Source: Sinonovacula constricta (Eukaryota; Mollusca; Bivalvia; Cardiida; Solecurtidae). Taken from it: DNA of 64,000 nucleotides. The notes below the pieces were generated by a model that was given only the letters and a program-made list of their open reading frames with translations, did not search any database and was not told the DNA's origin. Both the position numbers and the translations under genes were made by a program. Location of the stretch: the NCBI GenBank assembly GCA_007844125.1, contig CM017559.1:30256426-30320425 (forward strand), read 5' to 3'. Every line of letters starts with the position of its first letter. The stretch's first letter is position 1. This document shows positions 49,901-58,496 of the stretch, piece by piece.

Positions 49901-50227
49901 AGCAGTTAGAGGCATTGATTTGTAACTCCTCAGATCCTCTGTCAGCTGACGTGCGGTGTGCTGGTGATTCTGTCTGGGGTTCACCAGCTGTTGCTGAATA
50001 TTGTCATAATGACCATTATTGTGTTACTGAGATGTACTGGTATCTAATATCAATTGTTTGCATATAAGTTAAACTTAGGAAATAAGACAGTTATATAAAT
50101 CAAACTTATAATTGTAATTGTTGAGATTATGTTTATCTTCTGTTTTCTCTCCTTTCAGATTGAGCAGAACAATCAAATTGTCTCCTGTGCAGTCTTTCCT
50201 AATCTTGAACTAATTGATGGCACTTGA
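28645..50227 (+). CDS. Arrestin-domain-containing protein (alpha-arrestin, ARRDC2/3/4-like); 9 coding exons
   Basis: Alpha-arrestins are membrane-trafficking adaptors that recruit NEDD4-type ubiquitin ligases to cargo through PPxY motifs. Exons: 28645-28912, 35294-35366, 39647-39794, 41226-41328, 42046-42186, 43962-44077, 45072-45282, 47486-47652, 50159-50227. They total 1296 nt, 431 residues plus stop (human ARRDC3 is 414). All introns are GT-AG and phases agree. The arrestin N domain spans about residues 8-165 (landmarks RIFMRGVAKVHWAESR, TEGRHEFNFEFDLP, TSFEGKHGSIRYWLKAEMDK). The arrestin C domain spans about 174-316 (LCCWLCTSGPISI, IPYATLYQTQAFFASGK, LLKIPAVSPSIVNC, LRLPLIVGT-type block). 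The tail has PPPY at 339-342, PPTY at 355-358 and PPGY at 400-403, plus a DDDDDE run at 370-375. An in-frame ATG at 28654 is an alternative start. ARRDC2, 3 and 4 cannot be told apart here, so no symbol is given. Confidence 0.96.
30190..30375 (-). mobile_element. SINE-A copy, minus orientation
   Basis: On plus it reads CCAACACTATCATGGTCTTA, then GGTGGAGGAAGACCCCAGAC, TGGGTAGAACCACCGGTGCA and CTTGAACCCACAGG, the reverse of the SINE-A consensus seen at 46025. It includes a box-B-like GGGTTCAAG. Confidence 0.75.
31430..32155. repeat. GTTAACC minisatellite that reverses orientation at about 31828
   Basis: From 31430 to about 31825 the plus strand carries about 20 units of some 20 bp built on AGGTTAACCTCTTCCCATGT and variants. 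From about 31828 to 32155 the plus strand carries the complement (GGGAAGAGGTTAACCTACAT). The switch is at TTCCCACATGGGAA. The core GGTTAACC is itself palindromic, so the whole array is a large imperfect inverted repeat in arrestin intron 1. Confidence 0.95.
33440..34010. repeat. 44-bp minisatellite
   Basis: About 13 units with AATGGGTAAGCATTATAAAT, then GTATCGCTTTGCATGTGTAAACAC-type sequence. The central copies are near identical and the distal ones diverged. Confidence 0.93.
34107..34316. mobile_element. 210-bp MITE with 15-bp TIRs and a 6-bp target duplication
   Basis: The left end is CAGGGTTGTCATTAG, and the right end in reverse complement is CAGGGTTGTCACTAG. The flanks are GGATAA at 34101-34106 and GGATAA at 34317-34322. 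The interior is GC-richer (ACGGCCGATTTGACCGCCTC). It is non-coding. Confidence 0.88.
34612..34654. repeat. 12-bp-stem hairpin
   Basis: AGGTGTTATCTG and CAGATAACACCT are separated by about 20 nt. This is a simple inverted repeat in arrestin intron 1, possibly a remnant of an element. Confidence 0.6.
35030..35245 (+). mobile_element. SINE-A copy just upstream of arrestin exon 2
   Basis: tRNA-like head (GTGTAGTGGTAGAGTTGCTG) followed by the SINE-A body (GTGTGCCAGTGGCACTGCCC, GGGTTCTTTCTTCACCAAAA). It ends about 50 bp before the exon 2 acceptor. Confidence 0.7.
35294..35366 (+). CDS. Alpha-arrestin exon 2
   Basis: Encodes ASEGRDTLTEGRHEFNFEFD and LPM. Acceptor TTCTTTCAG, donor GTAAGA. A 6.4-kb intron precedes it. 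Confidence 0.95.
35590..35995. repeat. About 41-bp minisatellite, some 9 copies, in arrestin intron 2
   Basis: Units of AGATTTAGGCAAATTG, then TAACTCGAAGTACAACTTGATC. The first 40 bp contain an AAATCTCAGCTGAGA fragment shared with the MITE at 3121. Confidence 0.9.
36156..36478. mobile_element. MITE family 'TCTCCC', copy 2
   Basis: Starts TCTCCCCTGAATAATTCC; the reverse complement of its end starts TCTCCCTTGTTAATTAATAC. It aligns along its length with 7529-7848. Confidence 0.78.
36814..37146. mobile_element. MITE family 'TCTCCC', copy 3
   Basis: Starts TCTCCCCTGGATAATTCC; the reverse complement of its end starts TCTCCTTTGTTAGATAATAT. It has the same orientation as copy 2, 335 bp away, and shows different sequence changes. 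Confidence 0.78.
37752..37850 (-). mobile_element. SINE-A fragment, minus orientation
   Basis: On plus it reads ATATGGTCATATTGGTGACA, then GGTGGAGGAAGACCCCAGAC and GTAGAACCAGCGCTGCACCG. The tRNA head is missing. Confidence 0.7.
39647..39794 (+). CDS. Alpha-arrestin exon 3
   Basis: Encodes ISTSFEGKHGSIRYWLKAEM through VISPIDINKPEYQ, the most conserved part of the N domain. Phase 0 exit at GTTAGA. Confidence 0.96.
39843..40553 (+). mobile_element. Mollusc-type dispersed repeat, copy 2
   Basis: Reverse-orientation relative of 14744-15333. It begins AGCTTGCCTGAGCATAACAT and ends GTGCTCAGGTGAGCGATTTA. Inside is an internal tandem motif of about 130 bp (TCTTCACCAAACTTGGTCAG, then GATGAGTTCGTAACTGG), present about four times with divergence. 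It starts about 50 bp after arrestin exon 3. Confidence 0.65.
41226..41328 (+). CDS. Alpha-arrestin exon 4
   Basis: Encodes the interdomain segment SVEKSLCCWLCTSGPISITA to RKGYCP, with the CCW.CTSGPIS signature of ARRDC2/3/4. Phase 1 exit. Confidence 0.96.
41513..41900. mobile_element. MITE family 'CYGACAGTTT', copy 2 (right end unclear)
   Basis: Starts AAAGGTGATATCTGTCAGTT. Internal blocks AGTTTAAGTAAAAGCTGTTA, GGTCACATGGTTAACTTAGT and GATCTTTTGATGTAACAATA align with 9313-9795. The CACGTG of copy 1 is CACATG here. Confidence 0.65.
42046..42186 (+). CDS. Alpha-arrestin exon 5
   Basis: Encodes ESIAISAEFDNHSKR and IPYATLYQTQAFFASGKSR of the C domain. Phase 1 exit at GTTTGT, a weaker donor than the others. 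Confidence 0.95.
42361..42391. repeat. 10-bp-stem hairpin, element end
   Basis: TATGCTCCCC and GGGGAGCATA face each other across 11 nt. This is probably one end of a dispersed element extending downstream, whose other end I cannot place. Confidence 0.6.
43962..44077 (+). CDS. Alpha-arrestin exon 6
   Basis: Encodes the PVGPGTRGSWDSQLLKIPAV segment and SPSIVNCCVMKVDYFVK. Phase 0 exit at GTATGC. Confidence 0.95.
44155..44220 (+). mobile_element. SINE-B 3' end fragment
   Basis: Carries TCCAGATAACTGAAATTCTG, then GGGATGATAAACCCAATAAA, the tail shared by the longer copies at 45345 and 49125. Confidence 0.7.
45072..45282 (+). CDS. Alpha-arrestin exon 7
   Basis: Encodes VALHIPGAYNLTMRLPLIVG, the end of the C domain, then the tail with the first PPxY (PKPPPYRE) and a PPPPF run. 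Phase 1 exit at GTAAAA. Confidence 0.96.
45345..45640 (+). mobile_element. SINE-B, full-length copy
   Basis: The tRNA-derived head has a box-A-like TGGTAGCACAATGGGTAAAG and box-B-like GGATTCGAACGT. The body carries TGACTGGTTGGCCCGGTGTC and the tail CCAGATAACTGAAAT..GGGATAATAAACC. It sits in arrestin intron 7. Confidence 0.8.
46025..46235 (+). mobile_element. SINE-A, full-length copy
   Basis: The tRNA-like head reads GGGCGGTTAGAGTCCTCAGC, with box B GGTTCGAGTTCC. The body has GGGGCGAGAACTTTCATGTG, GTTCTACCCAGATATAAGTC and CTTCCTCCACCAATAATTAG, ending in an A-rich stretch. This is the best reference copy of the family here. Confidence 0.82.
47076..47466. repeat. GAT/GATGAT-rich imperfect microsatellite before arrestin exon 8
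   Basis: About 390 bp of imperfect GAT repeats ending 20 bp before the exon 8 acceptor. It keeps an open acidic frame for 61 codons (47111-47296) purely because of its composition. Exon 8 itself contains a matching GATGATGATGACGATGAA stretch coding DDDDDE. Confidence 0.9.
47486..47652 (+). CDS. Alpha-arrestin exon 8
   Basis: Encodes the tail with PPTYVESV and PPGYTEVAQQ, the second and third PPxY motifs, separated by an acidic WDDDDDENGTDENMGD stretch and a Tyr-rich block. It lies immediately after a GAT-rich microsatellite in the intron. Phase 0 exit at GTTTGT. Confidence 0.93.
47914..49046. mobile_element. TA-flanked DNA transposon remnant, Tc1/mariner-like (tentative)
   Basis: The left end is CAGAGCTCCCTCTCTTAAG, and the right end in reverse complement is CAGTGCTCCCTCTCCAAAC. 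Both abut TA (47912-47913, 49047-49048). It is about 1.13 kb with no intact transposase frame. Repeated AAGAGAGGTT motifs occur near both ends, suggesting sub-terminal repeats. It lies in arrestin intron 8. Confidence 0.75.
49125..49440 (+). mobile_element. SINE-B, full-length copy
   Basis: Head GGTAGCGCAAGCAGTAGACT, then GAATCAATCTTGGGTCGTGA. Body ACTGGTTGGCCCGGTGTCAG and tail CCAGGTAACTGAAATTCC..GACAATAAACC. It lies in arrestin intron 8. Confidence 0.8.
49885..50040 (+). mobile_element. SINE-A remnant
   Basis: A diverged copy with GGATCGCCTGAGCAGTTAGA, GTGCGGTGTGCTGGTGATTC and GAATATTGTCATAATGACCA blocks, about 120 bp before arrestin exon 9. Confidence 0.55.
50159..50227 (+). CDS. Alpha-arrestin exon 9 (terminal)
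   Basis: Encodes IEQNNQIVSCAVFPNLELID, GT and TGA after acceptor TCCTTTCAG. Phase 0 matches exon 8. The sequence is not strongly conserved in the family, so the assignment rests on the splice site, frame and its position. Confidence 0.8.
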   Translation: MEQNNQIVSCAVFPNLELIDGT

Positions 50228-50320
50228 CCACTCTACCACTGCACAAGATGGAATTATCTGACCAATCATTATTTGCAGGAGGCCTAAGTTTCTCTGTATA
50301 TGGCCTAGAGCCAGTTGTTT

Positions 50321-50354
50321 GAGCTCTCCTGATTCGTCAATCAGGAGCATGCTC
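50321..50354 (+). promoter_or_regulatory. Strong hairpin early in the arrestin 3' UTR
   Basis: CTCCTGATT and AATCAGGAG pair perfectly around a CGTC tetraloop. The stem is extended by GAGC/GCTC across a small internal bulge. It starts 94 nt after the stop codon. Role unknown; an RNA-level element is plausible. Confidence 0.5.
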
Positions 50355-50759
50355 TTTATGCCTGGAGATTGGAAAGGTGGTCATATTTAAAACTGACCAC
50401 CTGGCATGTGAAGGAGCTCTTTATTTATCATTTTATAAGGTTTCACATGCAAACTTTTTTTTTCTTATGTTCAGCTTTACTAAGAAGTTAGAACTTTGCA
50501 CTATTCTCCTATTTACAATAGTTTTATGTTATTTTGAAGTAGGTTTTTTACTTCAGTGTGTACTTTGCAAGAATTTACAATTCGGTTTTTATTCTTTTCC
50601 TTGCAATCTATTGTATCCAGACCTCTGTATTAGTGCTTTCAATTTCTTTATTTCTTTAAGGATGTCTATTACAATATTCTATCTTGACCAACAATCTTTT
50701 GCAAGTAATTTTAAGCAATTTGGTTTGTAACATTCAAATCAGTTATATTTTTTTTTTGT

Positions 50760-50765
50760 AATAAA
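50760..50765 (+). terminator. Candidate proximal polyadenylation signal for the arrestin gene
   Basis: AATAAA following a long T tract. It is the first such signal after the stop. Alternatives lie at 51072-51106. Confidence 0.35.
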
Positions 50766-51570
50766 AAAGATGTCCACTACTTTAATGTTAACATTTATTT
50801 TTGTAATTTCTCAATCATTAAAAATCTTATACAATTATATTTTCTCTTAATGTTTTTTTGTTGTTGTTTTTTTGTTGCATAAACAATCTACTCGGCTAAT
50901 GTGATGTAACTTGCTTGTATATTTGTATTTTATATAAATATCAAACTTTCAGTAGTTGTGCTGATCAAACATTTTACAAGTACTCATCCATTGTAAATTT
51001 GCAGAGAAACTTAAAAAGATTTTAAATTTTTTGTGGACATTTGAAACAGCTTTTTAATTATGACTCTTAGTAATAAAAAATTGTAATAATAATAAAAATA
51101 ATAAAAATAGTAATGACAAATTAATCAGACTACACAGTGATGGGACATTACTTTTTAATCTTTATATATAACTCTAAATGCTAAACTAAGAAATAAATTG
51201 CAATAAGGTATACATAGTTAATGATCTCATTATCTGTCGCTTATAACATGTAGCATGTATCAAACCCCCATTTTTGTATTTTTTGAACCCATTTAAAAAA
51301 AAACAGTGGAGCTACTGTCGTGGCCCTTTCGTCGGCATCTTTCAAACAGCCAACATTATTCACTTCATATTTGGAATTTTTGAATATCTAAAAGCGTTTC
51401 AAAAAAGCAGGTAATCCTAAAACACATTTTGCCAGAGTTATGCCGCTTTTTCACTTAGAATTATCATTATACTATCATGCACTGACAGAAGTGGATAGCA
51501 CTGTCAGCAGGCGGCAGCTCTTATAAATGCAGAGATTTCAGTTCACTGATATAACAACTGATTTTTTTTT

Positions 51571-52050
51571 AAAGTAAGGTTGTATCCGACAGTTTGGACC
51601 AAAGATATTTTCGCAAGTAACCAAATAAATCACTGTTACCTGAAAAGGTCCTACAAAGTGCTGTTCATTTATGCACGAGATATGCGTAAACAGTGAAAAA
51701 TAAATCCCCCACTTATCATTGTAAACAGGTATTTCCTATCCCAGTACAGAGATACAGAGATAGCTATATTTAAACTAAGAAAACCACGTGACAACTTGTG
51801 AGATCACACTCGACATCTGGGTCGTCTGCCCTGACACAATCAAGATCATCTCGAGTTTATTTATAGGTTTGTAAAGAATGATCATTTTGTCGTACTATCT
51901 ACTGTCTTACAATATACGTAGTGTTCGAAATTGTATTGACTTAGATTAAAGTATAAGCTCATGCAACAATTATGCCTAAATTTTCCAAAACAGTGGAAAA
52001 AAATATTGTTAAGTGCATTTGATATAGACAAACTGTCGGACGCCACCTTT
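51571..52050. mobile_element. MITE family 'CYGACAGTTT', copy 3 (opposite orientation)
   Basis: Left AAAGTAAGGTTGTATCCGAC. The right end in reverse complement reads AAAGGTGGCGTCCGACAGTT. It is 480 bp and aligns in reverse complement with 9313-9795, including TTGTCACGTGGTTTTCTTAG and GACCTTTTCAGGTAACAG. Both ends lie in TTTAAAG/CTTTAA contexts, so TTAA or TA may be the target. Confidence 0.82.
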
Positions 52051-52819
52051 AATATCTTCAAGTATAATGCATGAGCTTTGATTGCTGCAGAAAAAGAACA
52101 ACATTCATAAAGGTCAATATGTAGCTTACAAATGAGTCAGCCATTTTTCTTAGTTTCACATTTGGCAATTTAGAAGCAAAAAGAATTAGTTATGAAAGAA
52201 TTGAAGTCTCCGTGCCATGTTTTTTTTTAAATTAACTCGCACAGGTAAAATATATGATTTTTAAAAAAAATTGTATCTTTAAATCTTTTAACTTTCATTA
52301 ATCCGTAGATGTTTACTAGCGTAAAATATTATTTTATTATTTTATAGTCGATACTGTCTCATGTTTTGTTGCTTTAAATTGCAATTGTATGCTGTGATTT
52401 TTACTATATACTGGTCACTATTCTATTTTAAAATGGAAATTGTGTGTGTTAAATTATTAACTTATGAATATTTAAACATTTTGTTAGTCGAAAAATACTG
52501 GTAAAAAACATGTTCATTAATATCACAATTTATGTTCAAAACTGTATTTTTGTTCAGAACAAGGTATATGTAGTCATGTTACCATTTACTCCATAAAATC
52601 AAAAAACGTAGACATGTTAATTTATTCAATTATAGCCAAAACAGTTTATATTCGCATCATAGATTTATATGTTTTTGTATCTCATACGTTTATTAATACT
52701 GTTTCTGCCATTCATGTATTGTCTTTTGACTGATGGCTGTGACAAAACATTGTTTGAAAAAGTTCTCCGCATCGAGAGGAATTCAAATGCAGGCTGAAGG
52801 AGTTAGGAGCCAATGCCAT

Positions 52820-52915
52820 CACCTCTGAGCTAATAAGTCTTTGGCTCAGTGGTTTCGGTATTGGCCTTAATTCTGTCAAAATGGGTTCGAATCCTGCTCG
52901 CTGCATAAAACATGT
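52820..52915 (+). mobile_element. tRNA-like SINE head
   Basis: TTGGCTCAGTGGTTTCGGTA resembles box A and GGGTTCGAATCCTGCTC box B, at tRNA-like spacing. The acceptor stem does not close, so this is a tRNA-derived fragment, not a tRNA gene. Confidence 0.55.
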
Positions 52916-53841
52916 CAATCTATGTTAGGGATATCAGTCACAAGAATTAAATCTTTATGCCTCAATCAATTTATGCCTTAATAGTAGTTATTTTTAGAAA
53001 CAAAAATGTTTAGTATTTTATAGCATTTTTATATGTTTGTACTTTAATCATGTTGATACCTTTTTTATTAATCTTTTTATATATTTGTCTTCAGAGAAAC
53101 AACATATTGTTGGTGCTTTGTACTATATTATTACAGTGGTTTGCACAATTTGTGGTCAGATTGTGAAAGAAGATACTTGTATAGAATATATTTTAAAATT
53201 CACATTTGTTTATCAGTACAATGTGTCTACTTTTGTAGTAAACAAGGTAGTTTTTAATGGATTAATCACAAGTGTATAAGGAGTTTCATTTTATCTTTTC
53301 AGTGTCAATTGTATTGACATTAGGCAAAATCAAATATTGCCAACATCAAAATATTGAAACATAAGTAAATGATGAATAGAGGATCTGACTTGAGTTGTCA
53401 TTTTATGCAAACATTTAATTATCAAGTTTAGGTAAAGTAATAGTAAGTGAGAATGTGTGCGAGCTTTCTATCATTTTTCCTGGACAAGTTTTGTAAATGT
53501 TTGTATTGAATGACAGTGAGTGTCAGATTCTTTTTATGACATGATTTGAATTGCCAATATATGATTTTACAAAATTTTATGAACAGTACTTGGTGAAATT
53601 GTGGTGTGAGACAATCTGCATTATGGTGACATCGATCACGTCATTTAACATAAAGCTGTATTACACTAGTGTAATAATACAAAATATGTAATTGGTGTAT
53701 TGAATAGAAAACAAGGGGAATCATGTGATATATATATATATATATATTCATTGAAGAAATTGCTTTGAGTGAAGGTAACATGTCAAATACCCAAAGGCAC
53801 AAAACATTTCTTTGTTCTCCATATTTACCATATTAAGTGGT

Positions 53842-54040
53842 GTCCTTAGCCAAGGGGTAAGAGTCCCTCCCCACCACATAGGCTAAAGTCCTGGTTGGGG
53901 CGAGAATTTTCATAAGCGGAGGTTTCCAGCTTATCTGCCATGTGCCAGTGGTTCTGCCTGAGCATAAGTCTGGGGTCTTCTTCCGCCAATAATTTGCTGA
54001 ATGTCACCAATATGACTATAATTGTGTCAGTGCTATGTAA
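53842..54040 (+). mobile_element. SINE-A, near full-length copy
   Basis: AGCCAAGGGGTAAGAGTCCC head and GTTGGGGCGAGAATTTTCAT body. GGGGTCTTCTTCCGCCAATA, then TGTCACCAATATGACTATAA and an A-rich tail. Confidence 0.8.
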
Positions 54041-54484
54041 CAAAAAAATAAAAACAAATATCTACTGTACTTAAGACATGATTATACATAAAAGCAGGCA
54101 TGTAATAATAAGTTAAAACCAAGTTATGGTGAACTTTGAAGCTGTCACTTGCTGTACTGTTTTATCCCCTGGTCATTGGGTATGTTTGTCATTCAGTTCT
54201 ATGACAGCCTATGGCATTATGAACCAAATAAAGCTAGCAGGTACCTAGCAACTATACACCTGGGTGCAGTAGAGTTAAATAAAATGCACAAGGAAATAAG
54301 ATGATCAAGATGCCAGACATACTACAACTGGATTATTTTGCTCCTCTTGTGCCCCATACACAAGGAAGAAATTAAAAGTAAAGATAACTTGGAGTGTGCA
54401 CATGAATTAAACATGCTCTCAGTCTGATCATGTCTTCAGGGGATAAGCTTTTCTTTGTAGTGGGGAATGTTAATTGAAAAGATT

Positions 54485-55043
54485 AAGGTTGGTATCTGAC
54501 AGTGTCAAAAAAGAAAATTAGTAAAAGGCCTAAACAATATTTTGATAGATGTCCTGCTAAATGTTGCTTGTCAGTGTCCTAGATTTGTGAAAAAAGTTAT
54601 CTTATAACTCCAAAACATTTTTTCATTTCAGGAATTCCTAACCTTCTATATGCATCATGAATGGATGTTTTCATATAATTAACTGACACATGCAAGGCAT
54701 CATGGGTAAAATTAATTTTATCCTAGTTATGACAATACACAGTAATATTGATAATACTGATCACAAGATTATGTCAAAGAGAAAAAACAACAAAATGTTC
54801 TTGGATATCTAGAGCAGATATCTCGTGAAAAAAACATTTAGAATTAGTATTTAGGATTGATGAAAAATCAATGAATATTTCAGGTTTTGCAACCATGTAA
54901 CCATTGAATCAATGATGAAAATGTTTAAACCATAAACAAAAATGATTGAAAGGCCAGAAATAATTCCTAGAGCCTACAAATACAAATATGAAAATTTGCT
55001 ATCGTCACATGTGTTCATGTATGAAATAGGTTGGACACCACCT
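54485..55043. mobile_element. MITE family 'CYGACAGTTT', copy 4 (diverged)
   Basis: Left AAGGTTGGTATCTGACAGTG. The right end in reverse complement reads AGGTGGTGTCCAACCTAT. The internal similarity to copies 1-3 is weak by eye. Confidence 0.5.
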
Positions 55044-55438
55044 AAAAATGTTCTCCGATCACTACAATATTTTGAAAAATGGAATTATGTTTGATACTGA
55101 TACGAAAAATATGAACTTGATATACTTCAATTATTGTGCTGGTCAATACACCGCTGTAACAAGTGAGAATCCTCACATTGAAATCCCAGATACCTAAGAA
55201 TGTGGGTTAATATTATATTTTACTAAAACAAACATTACCCAAATCTCGGCATACATTTAAAACCTATTTAATACTTTTTATTCAAAAAGGCATTTTTTTT
55301 ACATCACCTTATATTTCCTTTTTTGCTTTTTTAAACAAAGTTTTATTTCCATATCATTTTAATGTGCAGTTAAACAACATTTTTCTGTTATTTTATTACT
55401 TTTTACTGTGGTAATACAGAATGTGCAATCTATAATTA

Positions 55439-55444
<6 letters not shown>

Positions 55445-55492
<48 letters not shown>

Positions 55493-55498
55493 TTTTTT
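55445..55498. repeat. (TA)n microsatellite
   Basis: About 27 TA units in intergenic DNA. A shorter (TA)10 tract lies near 53729. Confidence 0.95.
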
Positions 55499-55699
55499 TG
55501 TTGTTGTTGTATTGTCTATGGTACTGAAAGAACATATTTTAATATGATTGTAGTTTGCCAAATGTTGTCTATACATATATATATACTACACAAACATGGT
55601 ACAATTCATAGTGAAGTTAAAGATGTCATATATTTAGAACATACTGGCAATTAATGCTTCACTTTTCTTCATTGTAGAGAGGTTACTTTTCTGAAAGGG

Positions 55700-55925
55700 T
55701 GTGTGTGGCCGATCGGTTAAGATCTCCGACATGCTCAGAGCCTTCCACTGAGTGTGTTTGAGTCCATGTCTGGGCGAGAATTTTCATGTTGGGAGGTTGT
55801 CCAGCTAACCTGCGATGTGCTAGTGGTTTTACTCTGACATAATTTGGGGTCTTCCACCGTCGATAATTGGCTGGACATCGCCAATATTACCATATATGTG
55901 TCATTGTGTATCAAAAACCAATCAA
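55700..55925 (+). mobile_element. SINE-A, full-length copy
   Basis: GTGGCCGATCGGTTAAGATC head, GGGCGAGAATTTTCATGTTG body and CGATAATTGGCTGGACATCG, then CAATATTACCATATATGTGT. The tail ends A-rich. Confidence 0.78.
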
Positions 55926-56054
55926 AACAAACTTTTATCATATCCCGGTTTTCATTTCAGACACTTTCAACAGTTGTGCAAATTAGTTCAAGTATAAAAC
56001 AAGACGACATGCCCTTTTCTTGTTCCATAACAATGTAGTTATGTCCCAGTTACA

Positions 56055-56245
56055 ATTGTGATCAGGAGGTTGCGGGTTCAAACCCTGGCCAGGTCATACC
56101 AGACAAAGGGGACAGCATTATGCCCGACTCGGTGTCAGTATAATGGACTGTCTGGATTCATTCCCTGGGCACCTCATAAGTGCCCCTGTGCTATAATGAT
56201 AGAAATGATGCTGCACAGTATCGGCAAAAATGCCAGCAAATCCCA
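56055..56245 (+). mobile_element. tRNA-derived SINE, third type or diverged
   Basis: Box-B-like GCGGGTTCAAACCCTGGCCA, followed by a body (CCCGACTCGGTGTCAGTATA, CTGGGCACCTCATAAGTGCC) not shared with SINE-A. The GTGTCAGTATAATG block resembles the GTGTCGGGATAATG of SINE-B. Confidence 0.55.
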
Positions 56246-56629
56246 TCCCACAATTTTGATTTCATGTTCTTTGAAAGAGCATTTGAATAATTTTCAATTT
56301 TGTGGATACAGAAAATACCATAATAACATTTAAATTGTGTTCAACTGCCATCCAGTTGTATTTTGGTATGCGCTGTTAGAGACAATTGTCCTCATGTGAC
56401 TTTGCGTGGAAATTGGATTATCTTCAATAACTTATGATCAGACTCAAAAGCTGCTTGTCAAATAGATTTTCAAAAATTTAAAAAGCTATTCAGTTCATTT
56501 TTATGCTGTTAGATTAGGCAAATATTAGTTTTATTAAGTTCAGAGGAGCCTCTCTCAACATTATTCATGCTTTATTTAGGTATGTACACATTTCTGAATG
56601 AATGTCCATTGAAATTACTGCACTTAGTG

Positions 56630-56790
56630 GGTTCAGATCACAGGCGTAATTAGAACTTTTATGTGGGACGGTCTTTCAGCTGACCTGCGGTGGGCTGGAG
56701 GTTGAAATGATAATTTTCTGAGGTCTAATTTAACCAGCAACAGCAACCGCCAGACTTAAAAAATCTGAGCATAATTGTGATGCTGCAATG
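56630..56790 (+). mobile_element. SINE-A remnant
   Basis: Diverged body with GACGGTCTTTCAGCTGACCT, GGTGGGCTGGAGGTTGAAAT and AGCATAATTGTGATGCTGCA. The head is poorly preserved. Confidence 0.5.
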
Positions 56791-56861
56791 TATCCAGAAA
56801 CAAAAATATTTTATCCTACTGCATATAGATAGTTTCCACATCAGTGAAGATCCCTTATTTT

Positions 56862-57293
56862 GGCAGCCATCTTTGATGGCAACTAACTTCAAGGGATTTT
56901 CAGATGAATTGTATAGAAGCGTATTTTTTTTTTCTTGTAATTTCTTCATTTGTTGTCCAAAAATTTAAATCTATACACCATTGGAAGGCTCTTGAAATTC
57001 TTATTTTCATAATACAATATTTTTAAAATTGATAAATGCACAAAGAATTCATACACAGAAATAAAACAAATTATTGGCTCAAATGAACAGTGTATCTTTT
57101 TTGCATTTTTTTTTTTTACCTTTTAAACTATCAAAATATAGTTTTGTATTTAAAGTTCTTCATAAAAGATGTTAAAATATGATATAAAGTTCAGTAAAAT
57201 AGACTGAAAAATAAAAACACAGTGGCAATTTAAATACTGCACATATTTCCAGATTTCAGCCTACATTAGCTTCTGCCTTCAAAGATGGCTGCC
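56862..57293. repeat. 15-bp perfect inverted repeat pair
   Basis: GGCAGCCATCTTTGA at 56862-56876 and TCAAAGATGGCTGCC at 57279-57293. The intervening 400 bp are AT-rich and non-coding. It could be a MITE whose outer ends are just beyond these blocks; no target duplication was identified. Confidence 0.5.
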
Positions 57294-57839
57294 TTAAACT
57301 GTCTTATCAGTGCCTATGACATCACATGGAAACTATCTATAGTTTCCTGTTATTTTCCTACCTTATTTTCATTCAAATGACTTACAATATAATGAGCATT
57401 TGAAGTTTTCTATTACACCATTGAAAGAACAAAAATATGTTATGGTCATTTATTCTACAGCTGAACTAGGAAGTATGTTTAGTTTACTTGACATTAAGGG
57501 CTAGTGCCCATGTTTAATGTACAAACTTATCCATGTGTTCATTGGTAGTCATGCAGTTTTGCTGAAGAAATGATTCTGACATAGTCGTATGAAGTACAGA
57601 AAATGCCTTGCCCTTGTGCACATTATGCTTCCAGCGAGATACATCCAAAGAAAGAGTTAGATTGATTATTTAAGGAATTTCAGTTTTGTTATCAGGCTTT
57701 CATTGTTATATTTACTATGCATTGACTCTAACAGAGATCTACCTTATTCTCCTATGGTTATTTTGAACAGATTACTAAATATTTTCTAACTCAGCCTCCT
57801 AAACACAAGGTATTTTCATATCCTTCGTAATTATAAGGA

Positions 57840-58065
57840 ATATAATAAATTTTATTATTTTATTTTTAAAAAAAAAAGCAACCAACTGTTTTAATAAATT
57901 CTTATCTCAGTCAATAAGATTCCATTTTATGCTCATGCTTAAGTGTTTTTGAAAAGTTTAAAAAGTGGAAAAAATCTTACGTTTTCTGCAGTAACTTAAT
58001 ACCTACCCACCAGGGAGGTAAAAATGTAGTTTTTAATAGTGTAAAGTCCCTTTATTTACAAAAAA
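57840..58065. repeat. Dispersed repeat, partner of 63350-63600 in opposite orientation
   Basis: Contains ATAAGATTCCATTTTATGCT, TTTAAAAAGTGGAAAAAATC and GGGAGGTAAAAATGTAGTTT. All are found in the same order on the minus strand of the partner. Confidence 0.75.
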
Positions 58066-58496
58066 ATGGATAAAGGTCTTGTTGAGCTTTTTTATCCCAC
58101 ACTGTGACACATCTCCATTTTATAATACTATTATGTAAATTAGGAATCTCTATTTGGTACTGTGGTCATGCAGAGTAGATCTCAATGTAGTCTTTTAATT
58201 ATTTAAGGCAAGAATCCAAATTTGATTTTTTTATGAAAAGTATGGTCTCTGAATATGTCATGTAAAGTATGACTCGATTTGATATTTTAGTCATCTAAAG
58301 TATGCATCTCAGTGTGATATTATTCATCTATAGTATGAATATCAATTTTGAATGTTTTTTATTAACCGTTTTAAGTATGAATTTCTATTTGATATTTTAG
58401 TTATGTGTATGAAATAAATTTTAATTCTTTTAATCTGGACATGTAACATTGGAATTTCAATTTTGTATTCTGGACATCTGAAGTATGTCATTATCA

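Larger units (their letters stand above)
50228..50785 (+). other. Alpha-arrestin 3' UTR (extent inferred)
   Basis: Follows the TGA. It is T-rich and carries a strong hairpin. The first AATAAA downstream is at 50760-50765; a denser AATAAA cluster at 51072-51106 would give a longer UTR. The 117-codon open frame at 50377-50730 is featureless and lies within this UTR. Confidence 0.55.

Noticed and set aside
50377..50730. 117-codon frame after the arrestin gene as a separate gene
   Set aside because: It is T-rich and hydrophobic by composition, lacks domains and lies within the likely 3' UTR.
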